Source of the DNA: J089 sp964535735
Lineage (GTDB): Bacteria; Fidelibacterota; Marinisomatia; Marinisomatales; J089
Assembly (NCBI GenBank): GCA_964535735.1
Contig: CAZHTM010000007.1
Location: 15,719 to 79,718 of the forward strand
Direction of reading: 5' to 3'
DNA length: 64,000 nt
The notes beneath the pieces are model-generated. The model did no database searches and was not told the origin of the DNA. It saw nothing but the letters and a program-made list of their open reading frames with translations. Of this stretch, positions 46,830 through 55,682 are shown one piece after another; the first letter of the stretch is position 1, and the number at the start of each line of letters is the position of its first letter. Both the position numbers and the translations under genes were made by a program.

Positions 46830-49800
46830 TTAGTTCGCGTCGCGAATTATCTTTCTTCCTAGCACTCTTTTAAACGTAAGAGTGAAGGTCGAACCTACTC
46901 CTTTCTCACTGAAAACGTCAATATCCACATTATTCAGGTTACAATACCTTTTCACCAAAGCCATTCCCAACCCCACCCCTTGGTATTTCTTTGTATAACC
47001 GGTGCTTTCCTGGGAAAAAATATCCCACATGTGTGTCTGATATTCTTGAGACATTCCGATACCCGTATCTTTCACTGTGAGAACCAAATTGTTCCCCATT
47101 CCACGAATTTCTACTGTTACTCCTCCCCTTTTTGTGTATTTCAGGCCATTATCCACCAGATTCATAATAGCTTGCTGAATCGAATAAACATCTACATTCA
47201 CCTGATCGTTTCTCACATGGGTTTGAAAATTCAAATACAATTTTTTCTCCACCGCCCTGGGAGTCATTTCCTTGATGATCTGTCGAATTATTGGTGTTAG
47301 ATGGATAACTTTGGGGTGAAGCTCAAATCCACCCGCTTCAATGGTGGATATATCCAGAATTTCATGAATCGTTTTAATGATTCGGTTTCCACTGGCATGA
47401 ACCGAATCAAATATCTGCGCCAGTTCCGCGGATGCGGTTGAACGGGTTTCATATTCCACGACCTCCATAAATCCCAGAAGAGAATTCAACGGAGTCCGGA
47501 TTTCATGGCTCATATTAGCTAGAAACAGTGTTTTTACCCGATCAGCTACCTGAGCTTTAAGCATAGCTGCTTCCAGTTCTTTTTGGTGCCGGACAGCTTC
47601 TGTCACGTCCCGGATAATTCCCTGAATTACCGTACCTTTAGTGGTTTTTCGCTGGATTGAAGACAAACGAACATGGATAATTTCTCCTGATTTCTTCCGC
47701 AATCGGGTCGGAAATTCCTGAACATAACCTTGTTTTCGTGTGAGGGTTAAAAATCGCTTCCGATCTTCGGGCTCCACATACAGTGATTCCGTTTTCACCG
47801 CTTTTAATTCCTTTTGGCTGTACCCTAGTAACCGCGTTAACGCTTTGTTAAACTCGATTAAATGACCCGCTTCATCACTGATATAAATTGCGTCCCTGGA
47901 TTCTTCAAAAAGGGTGCGGAATTTCTCTTCACTTTCCACCAAAGCCTGATGGGCTTTCTTTTGTTGCGTGATATCTTCTTTGACGGCAACAAAACGGACT
48001 ACTGTCCCGGCTCGATCCTTTACTGGAGAGATGGAAACCGATTCCCAAAACAATTCCCCGTTTTTTCGTTTATTCAGAATTTCACCGCGCCAGGTCTGCC
48101 CGCTTTTAATGGTATCCCAAAGTTTTTTGTAAAACGCCTTGGTATGATGCCCTGATTGTAAAACACGAGGATTTTTTCCCCGCACCTCTTCAATAGTATA
48201 TTCTGTAATCCGGGTGAAAGCGGGGTTAACATACATAATTCCCCCGTCAGTATCCGTAACGACAATTGAAATCGGACTTTGTTCAATAGACGTTTGCTGA
48301 ATTAAAAGCATTTCCTCTGTTCGTGCCCGATGGAAAGCACCACCCACCTGGTTGGCCACCGCTTCCAGAATGGTGACATCGGCATGGCTAAAGGCGCCGC
48401 GGTCATAACTCTGAACCGTAATATAACCGATGGGTTTTTCGTTCCATAGAATGGGAGCGAACATGAGAGACATGGATGGACGGTTTCTAAAGCCAAAAGG
48501 TGAAATGGATTCCAAAGACGGTTTTTTTTGACGATTATCCAGAACCGAACGTCCCTCCAAAATGGCTTTATAATTCATGGTCTCAAACGCTTCTTTACTT
48601 GTTCTTACGGGCACGGGGAACAGACCATCCGGTGGCGTATCTTCATTGTACAATCCAATCATCTGCTGTTTTTCCCAATCCAGTTCATATAGACCGAATG
48701 CATGATAACGGAAAATAGTTCTCACTTCTTCAGCAATAATAGGACCGATCTGCTGGGGCGATAGACGAATAGTGAGTCGCTGGGAAACCCGGTGCAAACA
48801 CTTCTGGATCGACTCCTGGCGTCGCCGTTCCCGAATATCCCGGATAATACCCGTAGCAAACCATTGGTCTCCCTGTTTATAAGCGGAAATTGACAATTCC
48901 AAAGGAAGCACCGTCCCATCTTTATGCACACCCTCTACTTCCACGGTTTTGCCCACAAGGGGGCCATCTCCCGTTTTTGAAAAATGTATTAACCCTTCTA
49001 ATGCTTGATTTTGGTAACGTTGAGGAGTAATAAAATCATGAAGGGGTTTACCCATAACCTCTGAAGCGGAATACCCAAAAAGGCGTGTAGCAGCAGGATT
49101 CCAAATATTGACCTCAAAACGTTCATTCATGCCTAAAATCGCATCGGTAGCGGTATTTAAAAGTGACCGGAAACGTTCATCCCGCTCCCGCACGCGCTCT
49201 TCGGCACGCTGGTAATTCAGGGAAGTCGCCACCAGAGATACCAACCGCTCAATTCGTTTGAATTCCCCAGGTGTTATCTCACGCTGGGAATTAAACACCA
49301 CCAGTCCCAGACACTTATCACGCGCCTGGATTGGCACCGCCCCAACAACCTGCGTTTTTGACTCATGAATAATTTCCGGAAGATAATCAACAATAGGGTC
49401 TGTGAATGTGAAATCAGCGAAGAGTTGAGCTATCTCCAGCACATCACGGGTATAAAACCCTTTCCCTGTATCCACAGCGGCTTTGAATCGGGAACCTTCT
49501 CTTAATCGGGGTACAAATTCCTCGCGTTTAACCTTTAAATGCCGTTTAATTTGTGCTTTCATTTCCGGTCGGGAACCGATTTGAGCCATGTTCATCAACC
49601 GTGAACGATCGCGAGTAAAAATGTAAAAGTTTAACAGATCCACTGCTACCAGACGATGGAATGATTGCGCCAACGTTTGGATAATAGATTGGAAAGATTC
49701 CCGATTTAGGATAGCAGTATTTACATCCTGGAGTAAACGTAATTCTTCCAAATTTTCTTCTACATTCCGACGAGCGCGGTTCAATTCGGTAATATCACGC

Positions 49801-52800
49801 TGAACCGTAGCAATCGCATAGGGTTCACCAGTATCTGGTGATGTAAGTAAAAAGAAATTTGCCAGAACCGGAATCTGTTTTCCCGTTTGGAAATGACGAA
49901 GATGGGTTTGATAAGTATATTGTCCTTTTTCTAAAACTTTTGGTAAGGCAGTCTTTTGTTGATAATCGGCATCTTCCTGGGTCAAAAAATCACGGATGTG
50001 TAACTCAGCTGGATCCCGGTCCAATCCTACAAGATGTCGGCCCCCTTCATTCACAAACACTATGTTTCCATTCATGTCAGTGATGGAAATGAAATCGGCA
50101 CTATGATGAACCAGGGCAGCCAAACGCTCAATTTCCGCCCGATCACGTTTGCGACGAGTAAGATCCTGAATAATACCGGTAGTCTGCCACCCGGTTGCAG
50201 TTCGATAAGCCGAAATCGACAATTCCACCGGGAATTCCTCCCCATTCTTTCGAATGGCCGTTAACTCACGGGAGTCATCCCAAAATATGCCTGAACCAGA
50301 TTGAATAAATGTATCCAATTCCTCTAAGACTTTTCCCCTGGCGTCCTCTGGAGTAATTAAGTCGAAGAAAGGTTGCCCTACGGCCTCTTCTGGTGAATAA
50401 CCAAACAAGGTCACCGCCGCCGAATTCCATATCGTTACCAGACCGGATTCATCCATACCCACCACAGCTAAAGGAGCTGTTTCAGTGAGAAGGCGATACT
50501 GTTCCCTTGAGGTTTTTAATTCCTCTTCCATTCGTTTGCGATCGGTGAAATCCTCCACCGCTAACAAAACCTTGCGCCAGCTGTCTTTGTATCCGGGTGG
50601 AATAAAACGATTCACAATAATGGACAAAGTTTTCCCGGCCGGTGTGGGAAATTCTGTCTCATTTACCATGGAATATTCACCATTGAATAGCGTGACCAAG
50701 TCTTTCCGGAAATTGACTGTAAACTCATGCCCTCCTAGACGATGGAGGCCTATTAATAATTCTTCTTTGGATCGGACGCCATACATCCGCAGTGTAGCCT
50801 GGTTTACATTCAACACCTTAATCCGGGAGACACATTCGGTGATGGCTTCCGGATGATCATCAAACCAAGCATCCAGATCTGTGACTCCTTGCCGACGCAA
50901 GTCTTCGAAATACTCCCTTACGCCGGAATAATCCTCTTCCCACAGGGAAACAGGCGATTCTTCAAACAGTAACTGATAGCGGTCATGGCTTCTGGCTAAA
51001 GCTGCCTGTGCCTGTTTATGAGCTCGAATTTCTGCTTCCAACTGAGTTGTTCGTTCCTGCACCAGTTGTTCCAGTTCCTCCCGATACCGTCGCAATTCTT
51101 CATCCTTGGCTAATCGCTCTGTGACATCGGTGAGAAATACTGTCAATCCAATAACCTTTCCATCGGTTGCCAAAATGGGGCTATACATATTTTCGTAATA
51201 GTACCGGTTAGGCGGAGCACCGTAACGTTCTACAATAGTAAACGACTCTCCCTTCAATGCCCGATCAAAATTCCTTCGGGCTTTTCTCCGATCCTTTGAA
51301 TCTCCGATACAATGAAGCATGTTTTCGCCGATGGAGATATCCACACCCCAGATAGCTTTCATGGTGGTACTGTGATTCTGATTGAATCCGATATACCGAT
51401 ATTTCCGATCCAAAGAAAAGATGACCACATCTTTAGGGCTTTCGATAATGGACTGAATCCTGGCTAAGGCGGATTGTAGTTTGATTTCCGCCTTTTGTCG
51501 CTCCCGGATTTCCATTTTTAGTTGACGGTTGGTTATACGAAGATGAGCTGTACGTTGAGTTACCCGCTCTTCCAAATGGGCTTTAATTTTTTGAAGACTG
51601 CGTTCTGCTTTTTCCTTTTCCTTCAACTTCCTTTGGATATCATTTAACAGTCGGATATTCTCCAAAGCAACCGCCAGAACATTCCCCAAGCTGCTTAACA
51701 AAGTAATATCATCGGAAGAATAGGCATCCTTATGGATACTTTGAACGTTCAAAAGACCAACAACCAAACCGCTGATCTTCATAGGGACTACGATTCCGGA
51801 GTGGGCCGAATGGGGATCGCTTGGATCGGGATTCCCCGGCTTTACATCTCCAGGCCCTTTCACATGGTATTGATTCTTAATTTTTTTACTCTCTTTGCCC
51901 CAGTCTGCTACATACACTGGTTCTCCAGAATAAATAGCACGGCTTTGAATACCCGGAGTATTGGGGTTAATTGGAATGGGGGGTAATTCTTGTGGATCCA
52001 TGACTTTATTATCCACAACAGCATACTCCGCGATGATGAGTTGCTGATCCGGGTCATACCGGGAGATAAAGAGAGCTCCCACATTGATGTTTTTTTTGAG
52101 ATGCTGGTAGGTAATCCTGTACAACTGACGGGTAGTGTGCACTTGTCCCAAAGCCAATGAAAGGCGATTGACAGCCTTTTGGTGCTTGAAAAGTCGGTCT
52201 TTTTCGACTTCAACCGTTTTCCATTCGGTGACATCTTCCACGGTACCTTCATAAAAAAGGATATTTCCCCTGTTATCCCGAATTGCCCTGGCATTCTCCC
52301 GAACTTGGATCGGCGTGCCATCTGATCGGTACCAGACCGTTTCAAGTCCCTTTACGCCCCCTTTTCGCTCCACCAATCGTTTAAATTCCGAACGGTCATA
52401 TCCCGGTTCAAATCCTTCTTTTTCCAGGTTCCGTCGCCGGAGGGCATCAAAAGAATCGTATCCTAGCATTTTCACCAGGCTGGGATTGGCCAAAAGAATA
52501 GTCCCATCCGGAGTCGTGCGATATAATCCAATGGTAGCATTTTCATAGAGGGTGCGGAATTCTGCCTCTCGGACTCTTAATTGCTCTTCGTATATCATCC
52601 GTTCCGTCACATCCCGAGCAATCCCCCGTACTTGTTTCGGTTGTCCTTCAATGGATTGAAGACTGGCCTGGTATTCCAGAATGCGTTCCTTACCCGCGCG
52701 ATTCAAAAGACGGACATAGCCCTTAGCCTGATGGGTTTCCCGTAGCTTCTGTAGATAGTCTTTCCACTTATGGAGGTAGGGCTTTTGTATTAAGGTTTGA

Positions 52801-54071
52801 ATATTGATATTCTGATAATGCCTGACCGAATATCCCAGAATACGAACGACGGCTTTGTTCACCCACGTCAAATTTCCTTCCAGATCGTGGAGATAAATCA
52901 AATCATTGCTGTTTTCCACCAAATCCCGATAGCGAGCTTCATTGAATTTTAGATTCTGAATGGCTTCATACGTTTTAGTAATATCATGAGCAATGCCCCG
53001 TACTAACGGTTCGGGACCGTCCGTTTTTAAGGTATTATTATACTCCCAAATATATTGTTTGCCATATCGGTCCCTTACTTTCATGAGACCAGTCGCTTTG
53101 CCTTCCTGCTTTAATCGTCGGATATAGTCTTCGAATTCATTTCGTACCTCAGGTACCAGAAGGTCTTGAATAGATTTGGATAAAAGCGTTTTTTCCGAAT
53201 AACGCGTGGTCCTAATTACGGCTCGATTTACCATGCGTAAACGCCCCTTAAGATCATGGGTACAAATCAAATCATTTGTATTCTCCACTAGATCCCGGTA
53301 ACGAGCTTCACTAATCCGAATTTGTTCCGCAGTTTGTCGCTGTTCCGTAACATCCCGGATAATTGCGGCTTTTCCGAAAATATTGGCTACATGGGGAATG
53401 CTAATCTCTAGAATTTTATTCCGGAATCGAATCTCAAAAGGCCGAACGGGGATACCCATTAACGTATCATTAATCAACGTAATAATTCGGGGAAGATCAC
53501 GTAAATCCAAAAATATCTTCGCTAAATAAAACGCGCTTTTTCCCACCAATTCCGCGCTTTTAAGTCCCGTCATTCGCTCAAATGCTGGATTTACTTCTAG
53601 TATAGTTCCTTTTCTATCGACAACGACAAAACCATCATAAGCGCCAATGAAGATGGAACGGTATTTTTCTTCCGATTCCTTCAATTCCCGTCGGGCTTTC
53701 CACTGCTCCAGAATATTATCGATTACCGCCACTAATCGCGCCCGTTGGTCCTTTAAAACAAAATCTGCCGCGCCAGCCTTAATACACTGTACCGCTGCTT
53801 CTTCCCCGATGGAACCGGTGACCACAATCACCGGCGTGAAGGGATGGTAATGAAGAGCATCCCGAATCGCGGATAAACCATCATAGTCCTGTAATTGATA
53901 ATCTACCAGAATAACATCAGGCTTAGTTGATTCTAACTTTTTAATAAAGTCTTTTCTGGATTTGGCATAGACAAAACGAAAGCGAAACGGCAAAGCTTTT
54001 AGGCAGCGACGAATCAGTTCGGCGTCTTCCTGGCGGTCATCCAGGTAAAGAATGGATCGGTTTGCTTTCAT
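46830..54071 (-). CDS. Giant hybrid sensor kinase: REC, about 11 PAS, 3 GAF, HisKA, HATPase
   Basis: 2413 residues, cytoplasmic, with no membrane segment seen. Order: receiver (1-125, Asp57), four PAS modules (about 130-640), GAF with PVYVADWGKESK, a coiled-coil linker, PAS x4, GAF with FVPRLREGSRFKAA, PAS, GAF with FGLYELDWEKQQMIG, two PAS (last one with YISDEAGHLIEF), HisKA ANMSHEIRTPL (His2189) and HATPase (KDTGIGMS, GVGLGMALV). Two PAS pairs are internal duplicates. It probably integrates several redox, light or small-molecule cues. Promoter lies in the 225 bp upstream, shared with the dehydrogenase gene. Confidence 0.9.
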   Translation of the reverse strand: MKANRSILYLDDRQEDAELIRRCLKALPFRFRFVYAKSRKDFIKKLESTKPDVILVDYQLQDYDGLSAIRDALHYHPFTPVIVVTGSIGEEAAVQCIKAGAADFVLKDQRARLVAVIDNILEQWKARRELKESEEKYRSIFIGAYDGFVVVDRKGTILEVNPAFERMTGLKSAELVGKSAFYLAKIFLDLRDLPRIITLINDTLMGIPVRPFEIRFRNKILEISIPHVANIFGKAAIIRDVTEQRQTAEQIRISEARYRDLVENTNDLICTHDLKGRLRMVNRAVIRTTRYSEKTLLSKSIQDLLVPEVRNEFEDYIRRLKQEGKATGLMKVRDRYGKQYIWEYNNTLKTDGPEPLVRGIAHDITKTYEAIQNLKFNEARYRDLVENSNDLIYLHDLEGNLTWVNKAVVRILGYSVRHYQNINIQTLIQKPYLHKWKDYLQKLRETHQAKGYVRLLNRAGKERILEYQASLQSIEGQPKQVRGIARDVTERMIYEEQLRVREAEFRTLYENATIGLYRTTPDGTILLANPSLVKMLGYDSFDALRRRNLEKEGFEPGYDRSEFKRLVERKGGVKGLETVWYRSDGTPIQVRENARAIRDNRGNILFYEGTVEDVTEWKTVEVEKDRLFKHQKAVNRLSLALGQVHTTRQLYRITYQHLKKNINVGALFISRYDPDQQLIIAEYAVVDNKVMDPQELPPIPINPNTPGIQSRAIYSGEPVYVADWGKESKKIKNQYHVKGPGDVKPGNPDPSDPHSAHSGIVVPMKISGLVVGLLNVQSIHKDAYSSDDITLLSSLGNVLAVALENIRLLNDIQRKLKEKEKAERSLQKIKAHLEERVTQRTAHLRITNRQLKMEIRERQKAEIKLQSALARIQSIIESPKDVVIFSLDRKYRYIGFNQNHSTTMKAIWGVDISIGENMLHCIGDSKDRRKARRNFDRALKGESFTIVERYGAPPNRYYYENMYSPILATDGKVIGLTVFLTDVTERLAKDEELRRYREELEQLVQERTTQLEAEIRAHKQAQAALARSHDRYQLLFEESPVSLWEEDYSGVREYFEDLRRQGVTDLDAWFDDHPEAITECVSRIKVLNVNQATLRMYGVRSKEELLIGLHRLGGHEFTVNFRKDLVTLFNGEYSMVNETEFPTPAGKTLSIIVNRFIPPGYKDSWRKVLLAVEDFTDRKRMEEELKTSREQYRLLTETAPLAVVGMDESGLVTIWNSAAVTLFGYSPEEAVGQPFFDLITPEDARGKVLEELDTFIQSGSGIFWDDSRELTAIRKNGEEFPVELSISAYRTATGWQTTGIIQDLTRRKRDRAEIERLAALVHHSADFISITDMNGNIVFVNEGGRHLVGLDRDPAELHIRDFLTQEDADYQQKTALPKVLEKGQYTYQTHLRHFQTGKQIPVLANFFLLTSPDTGEPYAIATVQRDITELNRARRNVEENLEELRLLQDVNTAILNRESFQSIIQTLAQSFHRLVAVDLLNFYIFTRDRSRLMNMAQIGSRPEMKAQIKRHLKVKREEFVPRLREGSRFKAAVDTGKGFYTRDVLEIAQLFADFTFTDPIVDYLPEIIHESKTQVVGAVPIQARDKCLGLVVFNSQREITPGEFKRIERLVSLVATSLNYQRAEERVRERDERFRSLLNTATDAILGMNERFEVNIWNPAATRLFGYSASEVMGKPLHDFITPQRYQNQALEGLIHFSKTGDGPLVGKTVEVEGVHKDGTVLPLELSISAYKQGDQWFATGIIRDIRERRRQESIQKCLHRVSQRLTIRLSPQQIGPIIAEEVRTIFRYHAFGLYELDWEKQQMIGLYNEDTPPDGLFPVPVRTSKEAFETMNYKAILEGRSVLDNRQKKPSLESISPFGFRNRPSMSLMFAPILWNEKPIGYITVQSYDRGAFSHADVTILEAVANQVGGAFHRARTEEMLLIQQTSIEQSPISIVVTDTDGGIMYVNPAFTRITEYTIEEVRGKNPRVLQSGHHTKAFYKKLWDTIKSGQTWRGEILNKRKNGELFWESVSISPVKDRAGTVVRFVAVKEDITQQKKAHQALVESEEKFRTLFEESRDAIYISDEAGHLIEFNKALTRLLGYSQKELKAVKTESLYVEPEDRKRFLTLTRKQGYVQEFPTRLRKKSGEIIHVRLSSIQRKTTKGTVIQGIIRDVTEAVRHQKELEAAMLKAQVADRVKTLFLANMSHEIRTPLNSLLGFMEVVEYETRSTASAELAQIFDSVHASGNRIIKTIHEILDISTIEAGGFELHPKVIHLTPIIRQIIKEMTPRAVEKKLYLNFQTHVRNDQVNVDVYSIQQAIMNLVDNGLKYTKRGGVTVEIRGMGNNLVLTVKDTGIGMSQEYQTHMWDIFSQESTGYTKKYQGVGLGMALVKRYCNLNNVDIDVFSEKGVGSTFTLTFKRVLGRKIIRDAN

Positions 54072-54296
54072 GAGCCCTTTAATCAGATAAGAAGGACTAA
54101 TTTAACGTGAGGATGGTTTTCCAACAAATGGGGATTCGGATCGTAAAAATTTGAATACGAGAAAATTGTATTGTTATGTGAGCCCGGTCGCATGGGGCTC
54201 TGGTAAATAGATAGAGGTAGGTTCTCTCGTCGAAGAATTTTTAAATTTGCGTTTTCAAATTACCTTCATTTTTCAACCTTACTGTTTGGTTCTCTC
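54072..54296. promoter_or_regulatory. Divergent control region with possible structured leader
   Basis: Non-coding 225 bp between the giant kinase and the nucleotide-sugar dehydrogenase. A -35/-10-like pair TTGAAT (54151) and TTATGT (54174) with 17-nt spacing may serve the plus strand. Downstream, the sequence can fold as an outer stem ACGAGA/TCTCGT (54157-54162 with 54225-54230) enclosing GAGCCC/GGGCTC (54180-54185, 54195-54200) and a small CTCT/AGAG arm. It matches no riboswitch class I can recall. Confidence 0.3.
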
Positions 54297-55616
54297 TTGA
54301 AACATTTATTAGACAGCATTTCCGAACGTTCCACCCGAATTGGAGTTATTGGTCTGGGGTATGTGGGTTTACCGCTGGCAGTTGAATTTGCCAAAGCAGG
54401 ATTCCCGGTTACCGGTATCGATGTGAACCAGGACCGCGTACGAGACTTAAACAATGGACAAAATCCTATCGCGGATGTGGATGACACTGAATTCCAAGAC
54501 TTGGTCAATCGGGGAATGTTTAAAGCCACAGATGATTTCGGGGTGGTGGCTGACTTAGATGCCTTGTCCATCTGTGTCCCTACGCCTCTTAATAAACTGA
54601 AAGACCCGGACGTTTCCTATATCGTGAATGTTTTGGATCAGATCAAACCGTATCTGCATCCTTCTTTACTCGTTGTTTTGGAAAGTACAACCTACCCCGG
54701 AACGACTCGGGATCTGGTCCTTCCAGCCCTGGAATCCACCGGACTAACGGTGGGGAAAGAGTTTTTTCTGTGCTTTTCTCCGGAACGAATCGACCCGGGA
54801 AACACGACCTATTCGGTTCGGAACACACCCAAGGTGATTGGTGGAATCACCCCCAACTGCACCACAGTCGGAAAAGCTCTGTACGAAGCCATCATCACTC
54901 GCATGGTGCCTGTTTCATCTCCAGAAACTGCCGAAATGACCAAATTGCTGGAAAACACCTTTCGCTCAATTAACATCGGATTAGTAAATGAAATGGCGCT
55001 GATGGCGGAAAAACTGGGCGTAGATATTTGGGAAATAATTGATGCTGCCGCCACCAAACCGTTTGGCTACAAAAAATTTACTCCCGGTCCCGGCCTGGGG
55101 GGACATTGCATTCCCATTGATCCCCATTACCTGGCATGGAAAATGAAAACTCTGGAGTACCGGGCCCGATTCATTGAATTAGCCGGTGAAATCAACACCC
55201 AGATGCCCCATCATGTGGTCAATCTTACCACTCATGCCCTGAATAAACAGGGAAAGCCACTGTCCGGAAGCCGGATTCTTTTGCTGGGCGTGGCCTATAA
55301 AAAGGACATCGACGATACCCGGGAATCGCCGGCTTTGGATATTTTAAACCTTTTGGAAAGCGAAGGCGCACAAGTGGATTATTATGATCCCTTTGTGCCT
55401 GAATTAACCTTGAGCGGCGAACAAAAGTTCAGCCTGCTTCACTTGACCAAAGATCAATTGGAAAACCGGGACGCGGTTTTGATTGTAACCGATCATAGTT
55501 CCGTAGATTATGAACTGGTTCGTCAAGCGTCTCCGCTTATCGTAGATACCCGGAATGTGTATCCCAAGAACGGCGATGCTCACATTCTTCGGCTCGGTGT
55601 GGGTCGGCTTGGATAA
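54297..55616 (+). CDS. Nucleotide-sugar 6-dehydrogenase (WbpA/UDP-glucose type)
   Basis: Oxidises a UDP-sugar C6 hydroxyl to the uronic acid for surface glycans. 439 residues: NAD site VIGLGYVGLPLAVEFAKAGF, catalytic Cys271 in GPGLGGHCIPIDPHY, and C-terminal substrate domain with GVAYKKDIDDTRESPAL. Spacing resembles UDP-N-acetylglucosamine dehydrogenase (WbpA) more than UDP-glucose dehydrogenase, but the sugar is not certain. TTG start at 54297; no ATG precedes codon 100. Confidence 0.88.
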   Translation: MKHLLDSISERSTRIGVIGLGYVGLPLAVEFAKAGFPVTGIDVNQDRVRDLNNGQNPIADVDDTEFQDLVNRGMFKATDDFGVVADLDALSICVPTPLNKLKDPDVSYIVNVLDQIKPYLHPSLLVVLESTTYPGTTRDLVLPALESTGLTVGKEFFLCFSPERIDPGNTTYSVRNTPKVIGGITPNCTTVGKALYEAIITRMVPVSSPETAEMTKLLENTFRSINIGLVNEMALMAEKLGVDIWEIIDAAATKPFGYKKFTPGPGLGGHCIPIDPHYLAWKMKTLEYRARFIELAGEINTQMPHHVVNLTTHALNKQGKPLSGSRILLLGVAYKKDIDDTRESPALDILNLLESEGAQVDYYDPFVPELTLSGEQKFSLLHLTKDQLENRDAVLIVTDHSSVDYELVRQASPLIVDTRNVYPKNGDAHILRLGVGRLG

Positions 55617-55682
55617 CAGCCGTTCAGCAAACGATTCTTTTCATTACACAAAATCAATAAATCATAGGAGTATTCTTACATT

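Noticed and set aside
54157..54230. Cyclic-di-GMP or other known riboswitch
   Set aside because: None of the conserved loop sequences of classes I can recall is present; only the helices are suggestive.
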